From Candidatus Bathyarchaeota archaeon JdFR-04 (lineage in GTDB: Archaea; Thermoproteota; Bathyarchaeia; Bathyarchaeales; UBA233), in assembly GCA_002010925.1 (NCBI GenBank), contig MTLR01000125.1, forward strand, positions 1 to 7,141: 7,141 nt of DNA. Direction: 5' to 3'. A program made the position numbers and the translations under genes. The notes under the pieces are model-generated. The model saw nothing but the letters and a program-made list of their open reading frames with translations. It made no database searches and was not told the DNA's origin. The first letter of the stretch is position 1, and each line of letters begins with the position of its first letter. Positions 1-6,056 of the stretch are shown here, in pieces.

Positions 1-653
1 TGTCTAGAAACGTCCACCATTTTAGGTCCTTCAATACAAATGGAGCAGTCTAGGGTTGGGAAGGTTTTGTCAAGTTGAGCCATGTGTCCCCCGATACTTT
101 CAGTTTTCTCTAGCAGGTATACTTTAAAGCCCATTTCAGCCAGGTCTAATGCAGCGTTTATTCCAGCTATGCCTCCGCCTACAACTAGGGCTTTGTTAGT
201 TACTGGAACCTCTATTACGTCTAAAGGTTGAAGCAACCTCGCTTTGGCTACGGCCATTTTAATTATCTCTTTGGCTTTTTCTGTTGCTTCTTTTGGCATG
301 CTAGAGTGGCACCATGAGGAGAATTCACGTATGTTCGCCATTTCGAAGAGAAACGGGTTTAGTCCGGCATCTGAAACTGTTCTTCGAAAGGTGGGCTCAT
401 GCAAACGTGGGGAACAAGCAGCTACAACAACTCGGTTTAAGTTATATTCCTTGATGGCTTTTCGAATTTCATCCTGTCCAGGGTCGGCACATGTATAGCG
501 GTTGTCCTTCACGTAGACAACATCAGGCAAGGTTTTTGCGTATTCAACAAGTTCCTTTATGTCGATTACTCCAGCGATGTTAAGCCCACAGTGGCATATG
601 AAAACTCCTATTCTAGGCTGCTCCAAGTTTAGGGTTTGTTGTTGCTCACTCAT
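1..653 (-). CDS. hdrA: CoB-CoM heterodisulfide reductase iron-sulfur/flavin subunit A (HdrA), partial
   Basis: This is the N-terminal 217 residues of HdrA; the rest lies beyond the left edge. HdrA is the FAD and iron-sulfur subunit of cytoplasmic heterodisulfide reductase complexes, where the flavin splits electron pairs between a high-potential acceptor and ferredoxin (family knowledge). Visible signatures are CHCG (C20, C22) after a short leader, C55 in a YTCADPGQ stretch, C80 in [14 protein letters not shown], the FAD-binding GGGIAG at 159-164 with [29 protein letters not shown] near 187-203 and the C203/C206 pair before GPKMV. The ATG at 653 overlaps the end of the polyferredoxin gene by 8 bp. 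A strong GGAGG lies 10 nt upstream at 664-668, so the two are probably translated together. HdrB, HdrC or MvhD partners, if any, would be outside the window. The family call is firm; the in vivo partner is not known. Confidence 0.94.
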   Translation of the reverse strand, partial: MSEQQQTLNLEQPRIGVFICHCGLNIAGVIDIKELVEYAKTLPDVVYVKDNRYTCADPGQDEIRKAIKEYNLNRVVVAACSPRLHEPTFRRTVSDAGLNPFLFEMANIREFSSWCHSSMPKEATEKAKEIIKMAVAKARLLQPLDVIEVPVTNKALVVGGGIAGINAALDLAEMGFKVYLLEKTESIGGHMAQLDKTFPTLDCSICIEGPKMVDVSR

Positions 654-1578
654 CTCGGGATTTCCTCCGTCCCATCCTCCTTTCAACGGATTCTAGAGCT
701 TTAACAGCCCCCCTAGCCTTCAATTCCTTAGTTACTATAATTGGCGAGGCAAGCTTTTCTAGGGCTTTGTTCCAAGCTCCAGAGCGAACAACTGTATGAT
801 AAATTCGCCTCCTCTCTAATTCCAATGCTTCCTCAACTGGGCAAGCAATTCTGCAGGCCCCACAGTAAACGCAGAAGCGATCATCTGCGTAGACTTTTCC
901 GTCAGCTTCAGAAACAAATAACGTTCCAGTTATGGGGCATACATCAACACAGTCGCGGCATCCTTCAGGGCATTTGTCCCTGTTAACTTTTATTGCTCCT
1001 GTAAAAATTTTGCGAACTCGGATTGCCCCTTCTGGACACTTGATTTCGCATAAGCGACAGCATGGACAGAACTCTTTTGCGATTTTCACGTTCACTTTAG
1101 GTTTTTCTCCTTCAATATCCGCTAAGGCTTCCAAGCTCTCAACAGGTTTCCCTTTTACTGTTACCTTAATCAAGTCCAGCGGGCAGGCTTCCTCGCAATC
1201 AACACATCCAACTTCACACTTGGAAACATCAACCTCAATTTTCCTAATCAACAGCGGGAAAGTTTCCTTTTCCACGACTGAAATCAAGTTTTCATTGTTT
1301 AGCGTTACCTTTATGGCTCCAAAGGGGCAAATAACGTCGCAAATTCCGCAGAAGTGGCATTTCTGAAGGTCAACGTCAACCGAGGGTTTTATAGCCGCTT
1401 CCCCTGGGTTTTTCTCTACTCTGCTAACCGTGATTGCTTCCTTAGGACAAGCTAAACTGCATATTTCACATCCGACGCATCGGTTTTTATCTAATGTGAG
1501 CTTATAGCTTTTCAGCAATATCCGACGTTCTAGGGTTAAGAAGCTTTCGTTTTCGGTTTTCAGCTCCTTCATAGGCAT
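646..1578 (-). CDS. Six-cluster [4Fe-4S] polyferredoxin
   Basis: A 310-residue soluble electron-transfer protein with six [4Fe-4S] motifs (numbered from the ATG at 1578): C34/37/40/44, C74/77/80/84, C121/125/128/132, C171/174/177/181, C203/207/210/214 and C236/239/242/246, each followed by Pro. Motifs 3 and 5 have one extra residue between the first two cysteines (C-x3-C-x2-C-x3-C). Motif 4 carries an additional Cys at 173. A Cys-free, Arg/Lys-rich tail of about 60 residues follows the last cluster. The architecture resembles archaeal polyferredoxins associated with formylmethanofuran dehydrogenase or heterodisulfide reductase. Its 8-bp overlap with hdrA argues for service as an electron wire to HdrA (inference). 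A TTG at 1584 is in frame and would add two residues; ATG codons at 1578 and 1572 are the other options. There is no signal peptide or membrane segment. Confidence 0.93.
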   Translation of the reverse strand: MPMKELKTENESFLTLERRILLKSYKLTLDKNRCVGCEICSLACPKEAITVSRVEKNPGEAAIKPSVDVDLQKCHFCGICDVICPFGAIKVTLNNENLISVVEKETFPLLIRKIEVDVSKCEVGCVDCEEACPLDLIKVTVKGKPVESLEALADIEGEKPKVNVKIAKEFCPCCRLCEIKCPEGAIRVRKIFTGAIKVNRDKCPEGCRDCVDVCPITGTLFVSEADGKVYADDRFCVYCGACRIACPVEEALELERRRIYHTVVRSGAWNKALEKLASPIIVTKELKARGAVKALESVERRMGRRKSRDE

Positions 1579-1648
1579 TTTCAAACATCTCTTCCGGCTT
1601 TCCGCAATGACGAATCAGTTTTAGGAAGGATTAACCTATAGCTTCTTT

Positions 1649-1656
1649 TATTTATA
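1649..1656 (-). promoter_or_regulatory. TATA box of the polyferredoxin-hdrA unit
   Basis: On the minus strand the bases read TATAAATA within ACGTATAAATAAAAG, close to the archaeal TATA consensus. A start site about 25 nt downstream would fall near 1627, leaving a leader of roughly 45-50 nt. This suggests the polyferredoxin and hdrA genes have their own promoter and do not rely only on read-through from the kor genes. Confidence 0.55.
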
Positions 1657-1706
1657 CGTAACGACATAAAAACTATATCCATAACATTCTAGAAGAAAAC
1701 TTCATG

Positions 1707-2240
1707 TTACATTACGATATTTTTAGTTCCTTCTTTAAATGCCTCTAAGTTCGCCTGTCTAGCTTTTTCCGGTACGCTATCTATTATGGCTTTTTCCATG
1801 GCTTTCCAGCTTGTTATCCCCGTTGCTTTAACTAACGCTCCAAGCATGATCACGTTAGCGTAAAGCTTGTTCCCTAGAACTTTTTCCGCCTTTTCTGTTG
1901 CTGGAACTTTGTATACTTTTGCTCTTGTTTCTGGAATGTCACCAACAAGAGTGTCAACCAGTAAGATGCCTTCTTCCTTTAAGTTGTTAACGTATTTATC
2001 CAAGGCTGGCTGACTCATAACCACTAGAACATCGCATTTTCTCACCATAGGAAAAGCGATTTTTCCATCAGAAATTATCAATTCGCTTTTGGCTGCGCTT
2101 CCACGGGCTTCAGCTCCATAACTCTGGGTTTGAACAACGTTTTTGCCGTCGTAAACCGCCGCTCTTCCTAGGATTTGCCCGGCCAAAACTGCCCCTTGTC
2201 CTCCAAGTCCGGCTATTATTATCTCTATTCGTTTATCCAC
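1707..2240 (-). CDS. korC: 2-oxoacid:ferredoxin oxidoreductase, gamma subunit (KorC-like)
   Basis: This 177-residue protein is the gamma (POR/KorC-type) subunit of a CoA-dependent 2-oxoacid:ferredoxin oxidoreductase, the domain that contributes to CoA binding in the assembled enzyme (family knowledge). Signatures are the GLGGQG loop at residues 11-16 after a short beta strand, SYGAEARGS at 40-48, and NVIMLGAL at 129-136. Length is normal for a free-standing gamma subunit. The start is GTG at 2240, overlapping the korB stop by 8 bp, with GGAGG 12 nt upstream (2253-2257), so translation is probably coupled to korB. It is the last gene of the korABC run. A T-rich stretch (GTTTTCTTCT on the minus strand, about 1691-1700) just after the stop could serve as a weak archaeal terminator. 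Which 2-oxoacid is used cannot be read from this subunit. Confidence 0.95.
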   Translation of the reverse strand: MDKRIEIIIAGLGGQGAVLAGQILGRAAVYDGKNVVQTQSYGAEARGSAAKSELIISDGKIAFPMVRKCDVLVVMSQPALDKYVNNLKEEGILLVDTLVGDIPETRAKVYKVPATEKAEKVLGNKLYANVIMLGALVKATGITSWKAMEKAIIDSVPEKARQANLEAFKEGTKNIVM

Positions 2241-3060
2241 AGGTTTTCCGTGCCTCCATTAACATTTGACGGAGATTATCGCCAAGTGTAGGAGCCGTTC
2301 TAAACACGAATTCGCCCACGATGATTTTTCCTTCCAGTTCCTCCAAGCTCATTTTTTCCGCCTTTTCCTTGGGTATTGCGTTCTGTTTAAACCATTGCAA
2401 CATTTCTGCAACGGTTTTAAATCCGGCTCTTCTGCCAAAGGCTGTTGGACACTGGCTTACTATTTCGACGAAGCTGAATCCTCTGGTTTGCAGTGCCCTT
2501 TTTATGGATTCTTTGAATTGTTTGGGATGAGCGGTTGTCCATTTAGCTGCGTAGTTGGCTCCAGCTGTAGCCACTAGACGTGTAACATCCAACGGTCTTT
2601 CGAAGCTTCGGTAAGGCGTGGTGGTTGTAACCGTTCCAAACGGGGTTGTAGGCGCTACTTGTCCACCGGTCATACCGTAAACCATGTTATTCACCATTAT
2701 TACGTTAATATCCACATTTCTACGAGCCGCATGTAAAAGGTGATTTAGCCCTATCCCGGCAAGATCTCCATCCCCGCCGAAAACCACAACCCTTAATTCA
2801 GGACGAAAAAGTTTCACACCGATGGCTACTGGAATACTTCTTCCATGAGGCGTATGTATCGAGTCAGCCAAAAAATAAGGCGAGGGAATCCAAGCGGCGC
2901 AGCCTATTCCGCTACAAAAAACAAATCCCTGTAAATCATAATGCCCCAGCTCATAAACGGCTCTGAGGAAACTATTTACTACGGTGAAGTTGCCGCATCC
3001 TGGACAAAAAGGAAACTTCAGGCCACGCAGATAGTTTCGAATTATGAATCTAGGACTCAC
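2233..3060 (-). CDS. korB: 2-oxoacid:ferredoxin oxidoreductase, beta subunit (KorB-like, TPP and [4Fe-4S] binding)
   Basis: The 275-residue beta subunit carries thiamine diphosphate and one [4Fe-4S] cluster and performs the decarboxylation/electron-transfer step. It shows FCPGCGN with C19 and C22, C54, and C204. The spacing of these four matches, as I recall it, the cluster ligands of the Sulfolobus two-subunit enzyme. The TPP/Mg motif is GGDGD at 95-99 with NN at 124-125 and YGMTGGQ at 128-134. Start is GTG at 3060, overlapping the korA stop TGA by 4 bp (GTGA), with a G-rich run (GGGGGG) upstream as the probable ribosome site. The size and free-standing alpha and gamma partners place it in the KorABC class. 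2-Oxoglutarate is the likeliest substrate, but 2-oxoisovalerate or another 2-oxoacid is possible. Confidence 0.95.
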   Translation of the reverse strand: MSPRFIIRNYLRGLKFPFCPGCGNFTVVNSFLRAVYELGHYDLQGFVFCSGIGCAAWIPSPYFLADSIHTPHGRSIPVAIGVKLFRPELRVVVFGGDGDLAGIGLNHLLHAARRNVDINVIMVNNMVYGMTGGQVAPTTPFGTVTTTTPYRSFERPLDVTRLVATAGANYAAKWTTAHPKQFKESIKRALQTRGFSFVEIVSQCPTAFGRRAGFKTVAEMLQWFKQNAIPKEKAEKMSLEELEGKIIVGEFVFRTAPTLGDNLRQMLMEARKTCG

Positions 3061-4190
3061 GGAACGACCCCCCTTAGTATTTCCTCTGGGGTTATCATTT
3101 CTCCACCACCAACCTTATTCAAAGCCACAACCTCTGCCTTTCCACAAGCCGCCCGTTGAACCTCATAGAAAATCTGTCTCAAATTCATCTCAGGCACAAC
3201 AATTTTCTCCGCTTGTTGTGCTAGTTCACCAATAGTTTCGGTTGGAAAAGGCCATAAGGTTTTAAGTCTCACATATCCAACTTTTACTCCTCTCTTTTCA
3301 GCCTCTTCGACAGCTTCATAAGCAGTTCTAGCGGTGCATCCATAACACACTATAACCGTGGAGCATCCGTCAATGTTATGGGTTTCCAGCTCAACGATTT
3401 CATGTTTATGACTCTCTATTTTGTTCATAAGATTGCCTATGAGCCTTCGGTGAACCTCAGGGTTGGCAGTAAACCTCACCCCGTATTCGTCATGGGTTGA
3501 ACCTGTAACGCTCACGTTGAAGCCTTCGCCTACCGCGGGCATAGGCGCAACTTCTTCCAAAGCGAAAAAGGCTCTATCACCTTTCTTCGGTTCCTTTCGA
3601 TTCACAACCTGAACTTCATTAATGGGCGGCACGCTAATCTTCTCTCGCATATGTGCCACTACTTCATCTGCGAGCAGTATTACAGGCGTGCGATACTTTT
3701 CCGCAAGGTTAAAGGCTCGTATGGTTAACTCGAACATTTCCTGAACGGAATTGGGCGATAAGACTATAGCGTTATAATCACCATGCGTCCCCCATCTCGC
3801 CTGCATAACGTCGCCCTGGGCTCCCTTGGTTGCCTGTCCAGTGCTTGGGCCAGCCCGTTGTACATTAGCAATCACGCAGGGGGTTTCAGTCATAAACGCG
3901 TAGCCAATACTCTCCTGCATTAGACTAAAGCCTGGACCTGAAGTAGCTGTCATAGCCTTAGCTCCAGCCCAACTAGCACCGATCACGGCGTTCAAAGAAG
4001 CCAGTTCATCCTCCATCTGAATGAAAACTCCATTAACCAAGGGAAGAAGCCTAGCCAAATGCTCAGCTATTTCGCTCGAAGGAGTTATGGGATAACCAGC
4101 AAAAAATCGGCATCCAACAGCTATGGCTCCATAAGCACAAGCCTCGTTTCCCTGCCAGAAATAAATCCCAGGCTTCAGCAACCCCTCCAT
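3057..4190 (-). CDS. korA: 2-oxoacid:ferredoxin oxidoreductase, alpha subunit (KorA-like)
   Basis: A 377-residue alpha subunit. Residues 13-40 (QGNEACAYGAIAVGC through YPITPSSE) form the family's N-terminal signature; the YPITPSS motif lies in the substrate-binding region. Further family marks are TSGPGFSLMQE (83-93), GPSTGQATKGAQGD (114-127), GEGFNVSVTGSTHDEYG (221-237) and VPEMN (332-336). The frame is open back to an ATG at 4247, but I start at ATG 4190. GGAG sits 9 nt upstream (4200-4203), a TATA-like box lies at 4234-4241, and family members normally begin a few residues before the QGNEA motif. The upstream 19 residues (hydrophobic, MWLYVFL at the start) would look like a false leader. 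It is the first gene of korABC and overlaps korB by 4 bp. The gene order korA-korB-korC lacks the usual small ferredoxin gene korD. Confidence 0.95.
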   Translation of the reverse strand: MEGLLKPGIYFWQGNEACAYGAIAVGCRFFAGYPITPSSEIAEHLARLLPLVNGVFIQMEDELASLNAVIGASWAGAKAMTATSGPGFSLMQESIGYAFMTETPCVIANVQRAGPSTGQATKGAQGDVMQARWGTHGDYNAIVLSPNSVQEMFELTIRAFNLAEKYRTPVILLADEVVAHMREKISVPPINEVQVVNRKEPKKGDRAFFALEEVAPMPAVGEGFNVSVTGSTHDEYGVRFTANPEVHRRLIGNLMNKIESHKHEIVELETHNIDGCSTVIVCYGCTARTAYEAVEEAEKRGVKVGYVRLKTLWPFPTETIGELAQQAEKIVVPEMNLRQIFYEVQRAACGKAEVVALNKVGGGEMITPEEILRGVVP

Positions 4191-4199
4191 AAAGGCTTT

Positions 4200-4203
4200 C
4201 TCC
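4200..4203 (-). promoter_or_regulatory. Ribosome binding site fixing the korA start
   Basis: GGAG on the minus strand, nine bases before the ATG at 4190. No comparable site precedes the longer in-frame ATG at 4247, so this site decides the start. Confidence 0.6.
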
Positions 4204-4233
4204 AACCACGCACACAGAGAAAGAGTTAGAAAC

Positions 4234-4241
4234 ACATATAA
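4234..4241 (-). promoter_or_regulatory. TATA-like box for the korABC operon
   Basis: The minus strand reads GGTTATATGTG here. A start about 25 nt downstream would lie near 4212, giving a leader of about 22 nt that contains the GGAG site of korA. A second, weaker candidate (GATTTATG, 4245-4252) lies just upstream. The whole gap between korA and the divergent tRNA-Gly (4191-4298) must hold both promoters. Confidence 0.4.
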
Positions 4242-4298
4242 CCACATAAATCTTATGCGAAAAACATGAATTCCAATAGAAACTTAAAAACTGGATAA

Positions 4299-4374
4299 GC
4301 GGCCGTAGTCTAGCCTGGTAGGACTTCGGCCTCCCGAGCCGACGACCCGGGTTCGAATCCCGGCGGCCGCACCA
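4299..4374 (+). tRNA. tRNA-Gly (anticodon CCC)
   Basis: A complete cloverleaf can be folded by eye. The acceptor stem is GCGGCCG with CGGCCGC, the D arm GTCT/GGAC has loop AGCCTGGTA, and the anticodon stem is TCGGC/GCCGA. The loop CTCCCGA gives anticodon CCC at 4333-4335, which reads GGG codons. The T arm is CCGGG/CCCGG with loop TTCGAAT, and the discriminator is A. The CCA end is encoded (4372-4374). There is no intron. It is transcribed away from korA and toward the GYD-domain gene. Confidence 0.96.
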
Positions 4375-4504
4375 AGAAGTTTATTCAAGAGTTTTAAATA
4401 ACATTAAGGAAAACGATTTAACCTTCGAACGTTGCGTGATTTTGTGGTTATTTTGATAAGAAGATGAATAAACTAAAATCGGTTAGCCTTTGTGAACTGT
4501 AAAA

Positions 4505-4511
4505 CTTTTAA
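4505..4511 (+). promoter_or_regulatory. TATA-like box for the GYD-domain gene
   Basis: CTTTTAA within AAAACTTTTAATC. A start about 25 nt downstream (near 4533) would give a short leader that includes the GGTGGG ribosome site. The 171-bp gap after tRNA-Gly (4375-4545) also contains TTTTAAATA at about 4393-4401, which is T/A-rich and could belong to the tRNA 3' flank instead. Nothing else is recognised in the gap. Confidence 0.35.
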
Positions 4512-4536
4512 TCAGAACAGAGAAACTATAAAAAAT

Positions 4537-4542
4537 GGTGGG
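4537..4542 (+). promoter_or_regulatory. Ribosome binding site fixing the GYD-gene start
   Basis: GGTGGG a few bases before the ATG at 4546. It supports starting there and not at the GTG at 4492, which is in frame but has no such site. Confidence 0.55.
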
Positions 4543-4545
4543 AAA

Positions 4546-4836
4546 ATGCCAACATATGTTCTTTTATCCAAACTCACTGACGAAGGTTGGAAAACAATAC
4601 GAGAAAATCCCGAAAGAATTAAGGAAGTGAACAGGGAAATTGAATCCTTAGGTGCCAGAGTGGTTCATCAGTGGGCTGTTCTTGGACCCTACGATTTCGT
4701 CAACATTGTCGAGGCTCCGAACAACGAAACGATAGCCAAAGTTTCCATAGAACTTGGCTCCCGTGGAACTATTCAGATAATAAGCTTAGCAGCCATACCT
4801 ATAGATGAATTCATAAATGCCGTAAAAAGAAAATAA
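4546..4836 (+). CDS. GYD domain-containing protein of unknown function
   Basis: A 96-residue protein starting MPTYVLLSKLTDEG and carrying the family's central stretch VVHQWAVLGPYDFVNIVEAP (residues 39-58), with PYD in place of the GYD for which the family is named. ETIAKVSIELGSRGTIQI (61-78) and IPIDEFI (84-90) follow. The alternation of strands and helices suggests a compact alpha+beta fold. The family is widespread in archaea and bacteria, and I know of no established reaction for it. The start at ATG 4546 is chosen because of the nearby GGTGGG and because family members begin at MPTY; an in-frame GTG at 4492 would add 18 residues of low-complexity Asn/Lys-rich sequence. The gene lies between tRNA-Gly and a MazG-like gene 54 bp downstream on the same strand, which gives no clear functional hint. 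Confidence 0.9.
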   Translation: MPTYVLLSKLTDEGWKTIRENPERIKEVNREIESLGARVVHQWAVLGPYDFVNIVEAPNNETIAKVSIELGSRGTIQIISLAAIPIDEFINAVKRK

Positions 4837-4864
4837 TGTTCTAATCAATATCTCCAAATCCCAC

Positions 4865-4875
4865 TTATTTTTAAG
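4865..4875 (+). promoter_or_regulatory. Possible TATA box for the MazG-like gene
   Basis: TTATTTTTAAG in the 54-bp gap after the GYD gene. Its distance to GTG 4891 would make the transcript leaderless or nearly so. Co-transcription with the GYD gene is an alternative. Confidence 0.35.
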
Positions 4876-4890
4876 AACGACTAAAGGTGA

Positions 4891-5214
4891 GTGTCCAAAA
4901 CGAACTTGGAAGGGATGAAAAAGGAAATTGAAAAACTGGTGTTAGCGAAAGGTTTCTATAACCGCCCTGAAGATGTGCCCAGGAAGCTTTTATTCGCTTT
5001 TATAGAGCTGGGCGAAGCAAGCGACGCTTGGAAGAAAGGGAAAAGCGAAGAGGAAATAGCTGAAGAGCTAATTGATGTCATTTTCTACGTTCTAGACGCA
5101 AGCAGACTGGCATGCCCTTCGGTTAACATGGATGAAATGTTCCTCCAAAAACTCAGGAAAAACTGGAAAAGATCCTACCAATACGGTGAAGGACACCGCA
5201 CAAAAATTCGATAG
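4891..5214 (+). CDS. MazG-like nucleotide pyrophosphohydrolase
   Basis: A 107-residue all-alpha NTP pyrophosphohydrolase-like protein of the MazG/dUTPase superfamily, whose members hydrolyse (d)NTPs to monophosphate and pyrophosphate as cell house-cleaning. The metal-binding pattern E-x2-E ... E-x2-D is visible as E39-x2-E42 and E59-x2-D62 in IELGEASDAW and AEELIDVIFYVLDAS. A basic C-terminal segment KLRKNWKRSYQYGEGH (88-103) resembles the tail of the family. The substrate cannot be told. Start is uncertain: GTG 4891 has AAAGGTGA directly abutting it, too close for a normal ribosome site, and could instead be a leaderless start. TTG 4906 and ATG 4915 are in frame and would shorten the protein by 5 or 8 residues without touching the domain. 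Confidence 0.85.
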   Translation: MSKTNLEGMKKEIEKLVLAKGFYNRPEDVPRKLLFAFIELGEASDAWKKGKSEEEIAEELIDVIFYVLDASRLACPSVNMDEMFLQKLRKNWKRSYQYGEGHRTKIR

Positions 5215-5221
5215 AAACTCA

Positions 5222-5950
5222 CTATACAGCTATGGACAGCTTTCGAATAAACTTTGGAAGTTGACACAAATTTTCAACCATACCATCCGGGGCTGTTTCC
5301 AGCATTGAACGATCATAAAACTGTGAAGAAACAAAAACCGTTTTCATTCCTAAGTTTTTAGCACCTTCTATATCTTCTTTTGGGCTGTCTCCAACAAAAA
5401 TCGCTTCTTCAGGTTTCACCTTAAGGCTTATGAGGGCTCTTCGGAAGATTTTTGGGTGCGGTTTACGCCATCCCACCTCGTGGGAAACGAGAATTACGTT
5501 GAAAAACTTGTTTAACTCAAGTTTTCTCAAGGCCGCATGAATTACTGGCGCATAAGTGAAGTTAGATATAAGTCCAGTTTTATAGCGAGAAGAAGCCCAA
5601 ATTAAGACTTTTTTGGCACACTTTCTTGTTTTTAACGATTCCAAATAATCTTGAAAAAAGGCGTTCACCACTCGCTTAACCCTACCGTCCTCTAGAGCGA
5701 TTTTATACCCAAGATTGTTTAAGGCTTCAGAAATCCAAACAGCATTAGTAACCTCTACCAAGTCGCCATACCGAATCTCCCTATACTTTAAATGCGCCTT
5801 TCGGTAAACTTCCAAAAAAACCGAAGAATCAACATCAAACCCAGATTCAACAACACTTTGGCATAGCTTCCGCACCGACCCCTCATAAGAATAATCCACT
5901 ACCCTCACCAAAGTACCAATAAAGTCAAAGATCACAGCTTTAACCGACAA
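5222..5950 (-). CDS. HAD-superfamily hydrolase with variant motif I
   Basis: A 242-residue haloacid dehalogenase superfamily protein with a helical cap between motifs I and II. Motif I is VIFDFIGTL with nucleophile D9. The acid/base aspartate two residues on, present in HAD phosphatases, is Ile11. Motif II is LISNFT (S129), motif III GWRKPHP (K163), and motif IV FVGDSPKEDIEGA (D188, D193). Loss of the second Asp is known in haloacid dehalogenases (Tyr or Phe there) and phosphonatases (Ala), so the reaction may not be ordinary phosphate ester hydrolysis; the substrate is unknown. I start at TTG 5950, because AGGGGTG lies 5 nt upstream and the protein then begins SVKAVIFD as in relatives. The longer TTG at 5971 would add seven residues over that site. 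It converges on the MazG-like gene, with 7 bp between the stops. Confidence 0.88.
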   Translation of the reverse strand: MSVKAVIFDFIGTLVRVVDYSYEGSVRKLCQSVVESGFDVDSSVFLEVYRKAHLKYREIRYGDLVEVTNAVWISEALNNLGYKIALEDGRVKRVVNAFFQDYLESLKTRKCAKKVLIWASSRYKTGLISNFTYAPVIHAALRKLELNKFFNVILVSHEVGWRKPHPKIFRRALISLKVKPEEAIFVGDSPKEDIEGAKNLGMKTVFVSSQFYDRSMLETAPDGMVENLCQLPKFIRKLSIAV

Positions 5951-5955
5951 TCTAA

Positions 5956-5962
5956 CACCCCT
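5956..5962 (-). promoter_or_regulatory. Ribosome binding site fixing the HAD-gene start
   Basis: AGGGGTG on the minus strand, five bases before TTG 5950. It overlaps the coding sequence that a start at TTG 5971 would imply, so it favours the shorter protein. Confidence 0.55.
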
Positions 5963-5996
5963 TCCTAGCAACTTCTATTAGTGAAACCCAAAACCA

Positions 5997-6003
5997 CTTT
6001 TAT
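5997..6003 (-). promoter_or_regulatory. TATA box for the HAD gene
   Basis: Minus strand ATAAAAG in AAAAGGGATAAAAGTGG, with a purine-rich BRE-like stretch before it. A transcript start near 5975 would give a leader of about 24 nt that contains the AGGGGTG ribosome site. Confidence 0.5.
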
Positions 6004-6019
6004 CCCTTTTCCAATAAGA

Positions 6020-6026
6020 TTTATTA
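6020..6026 (+). promoter_or_regulatory. TATA-like box for tRNA-Ser
   Basis: TTTATTA preceded by AATAAGA, about 34 nt before the mature 5' end of the tRNA. A start about 25 nt downstream would leave a leader of some 7-10 nt to be removed by RNase P. It lies back to back with the HAD-gene TATA box. Confidence 0.4.
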
Positions 6027-6056
6027 CAGAAACAATTAGGCTACTAAACTGAGAAC

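Noticed and set aside
244..498. 84-codon plus-strand frame opposite hdrA
   Set aside because: Lies wholly inside well-conserved hdrA coding sequence; a shadow frame.
741..986. 81-codon plus-strand frame
   Set aside because: Antisense to the polyferredoxin C-terminal part; no supporting signal.
932..1366. 144-codon plus-strand open frame opposite the polyferredoxin
   Set aside because: Its Ser/Thr/His-rich product mirrors the cysteine-motif codons of the real minus-strand gene; no ribosome site or family signature.
2266..2577. Two overlapping plus-strand frames opposite korB
   Set aside because: korB is unmistakable on the other strand; these have no recognisable domain.
2941..3235. Plus-strand frames across the korA/korB junction
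   Set aside because: They span two conserved minus-strand genes and show no start signal.
4063..4245. 60-codon minus-strand frame overlapping the start of korA
   Set aside because: A different frame of the same strand as korA, whose N-terminal motif is clear; no independent evidence.
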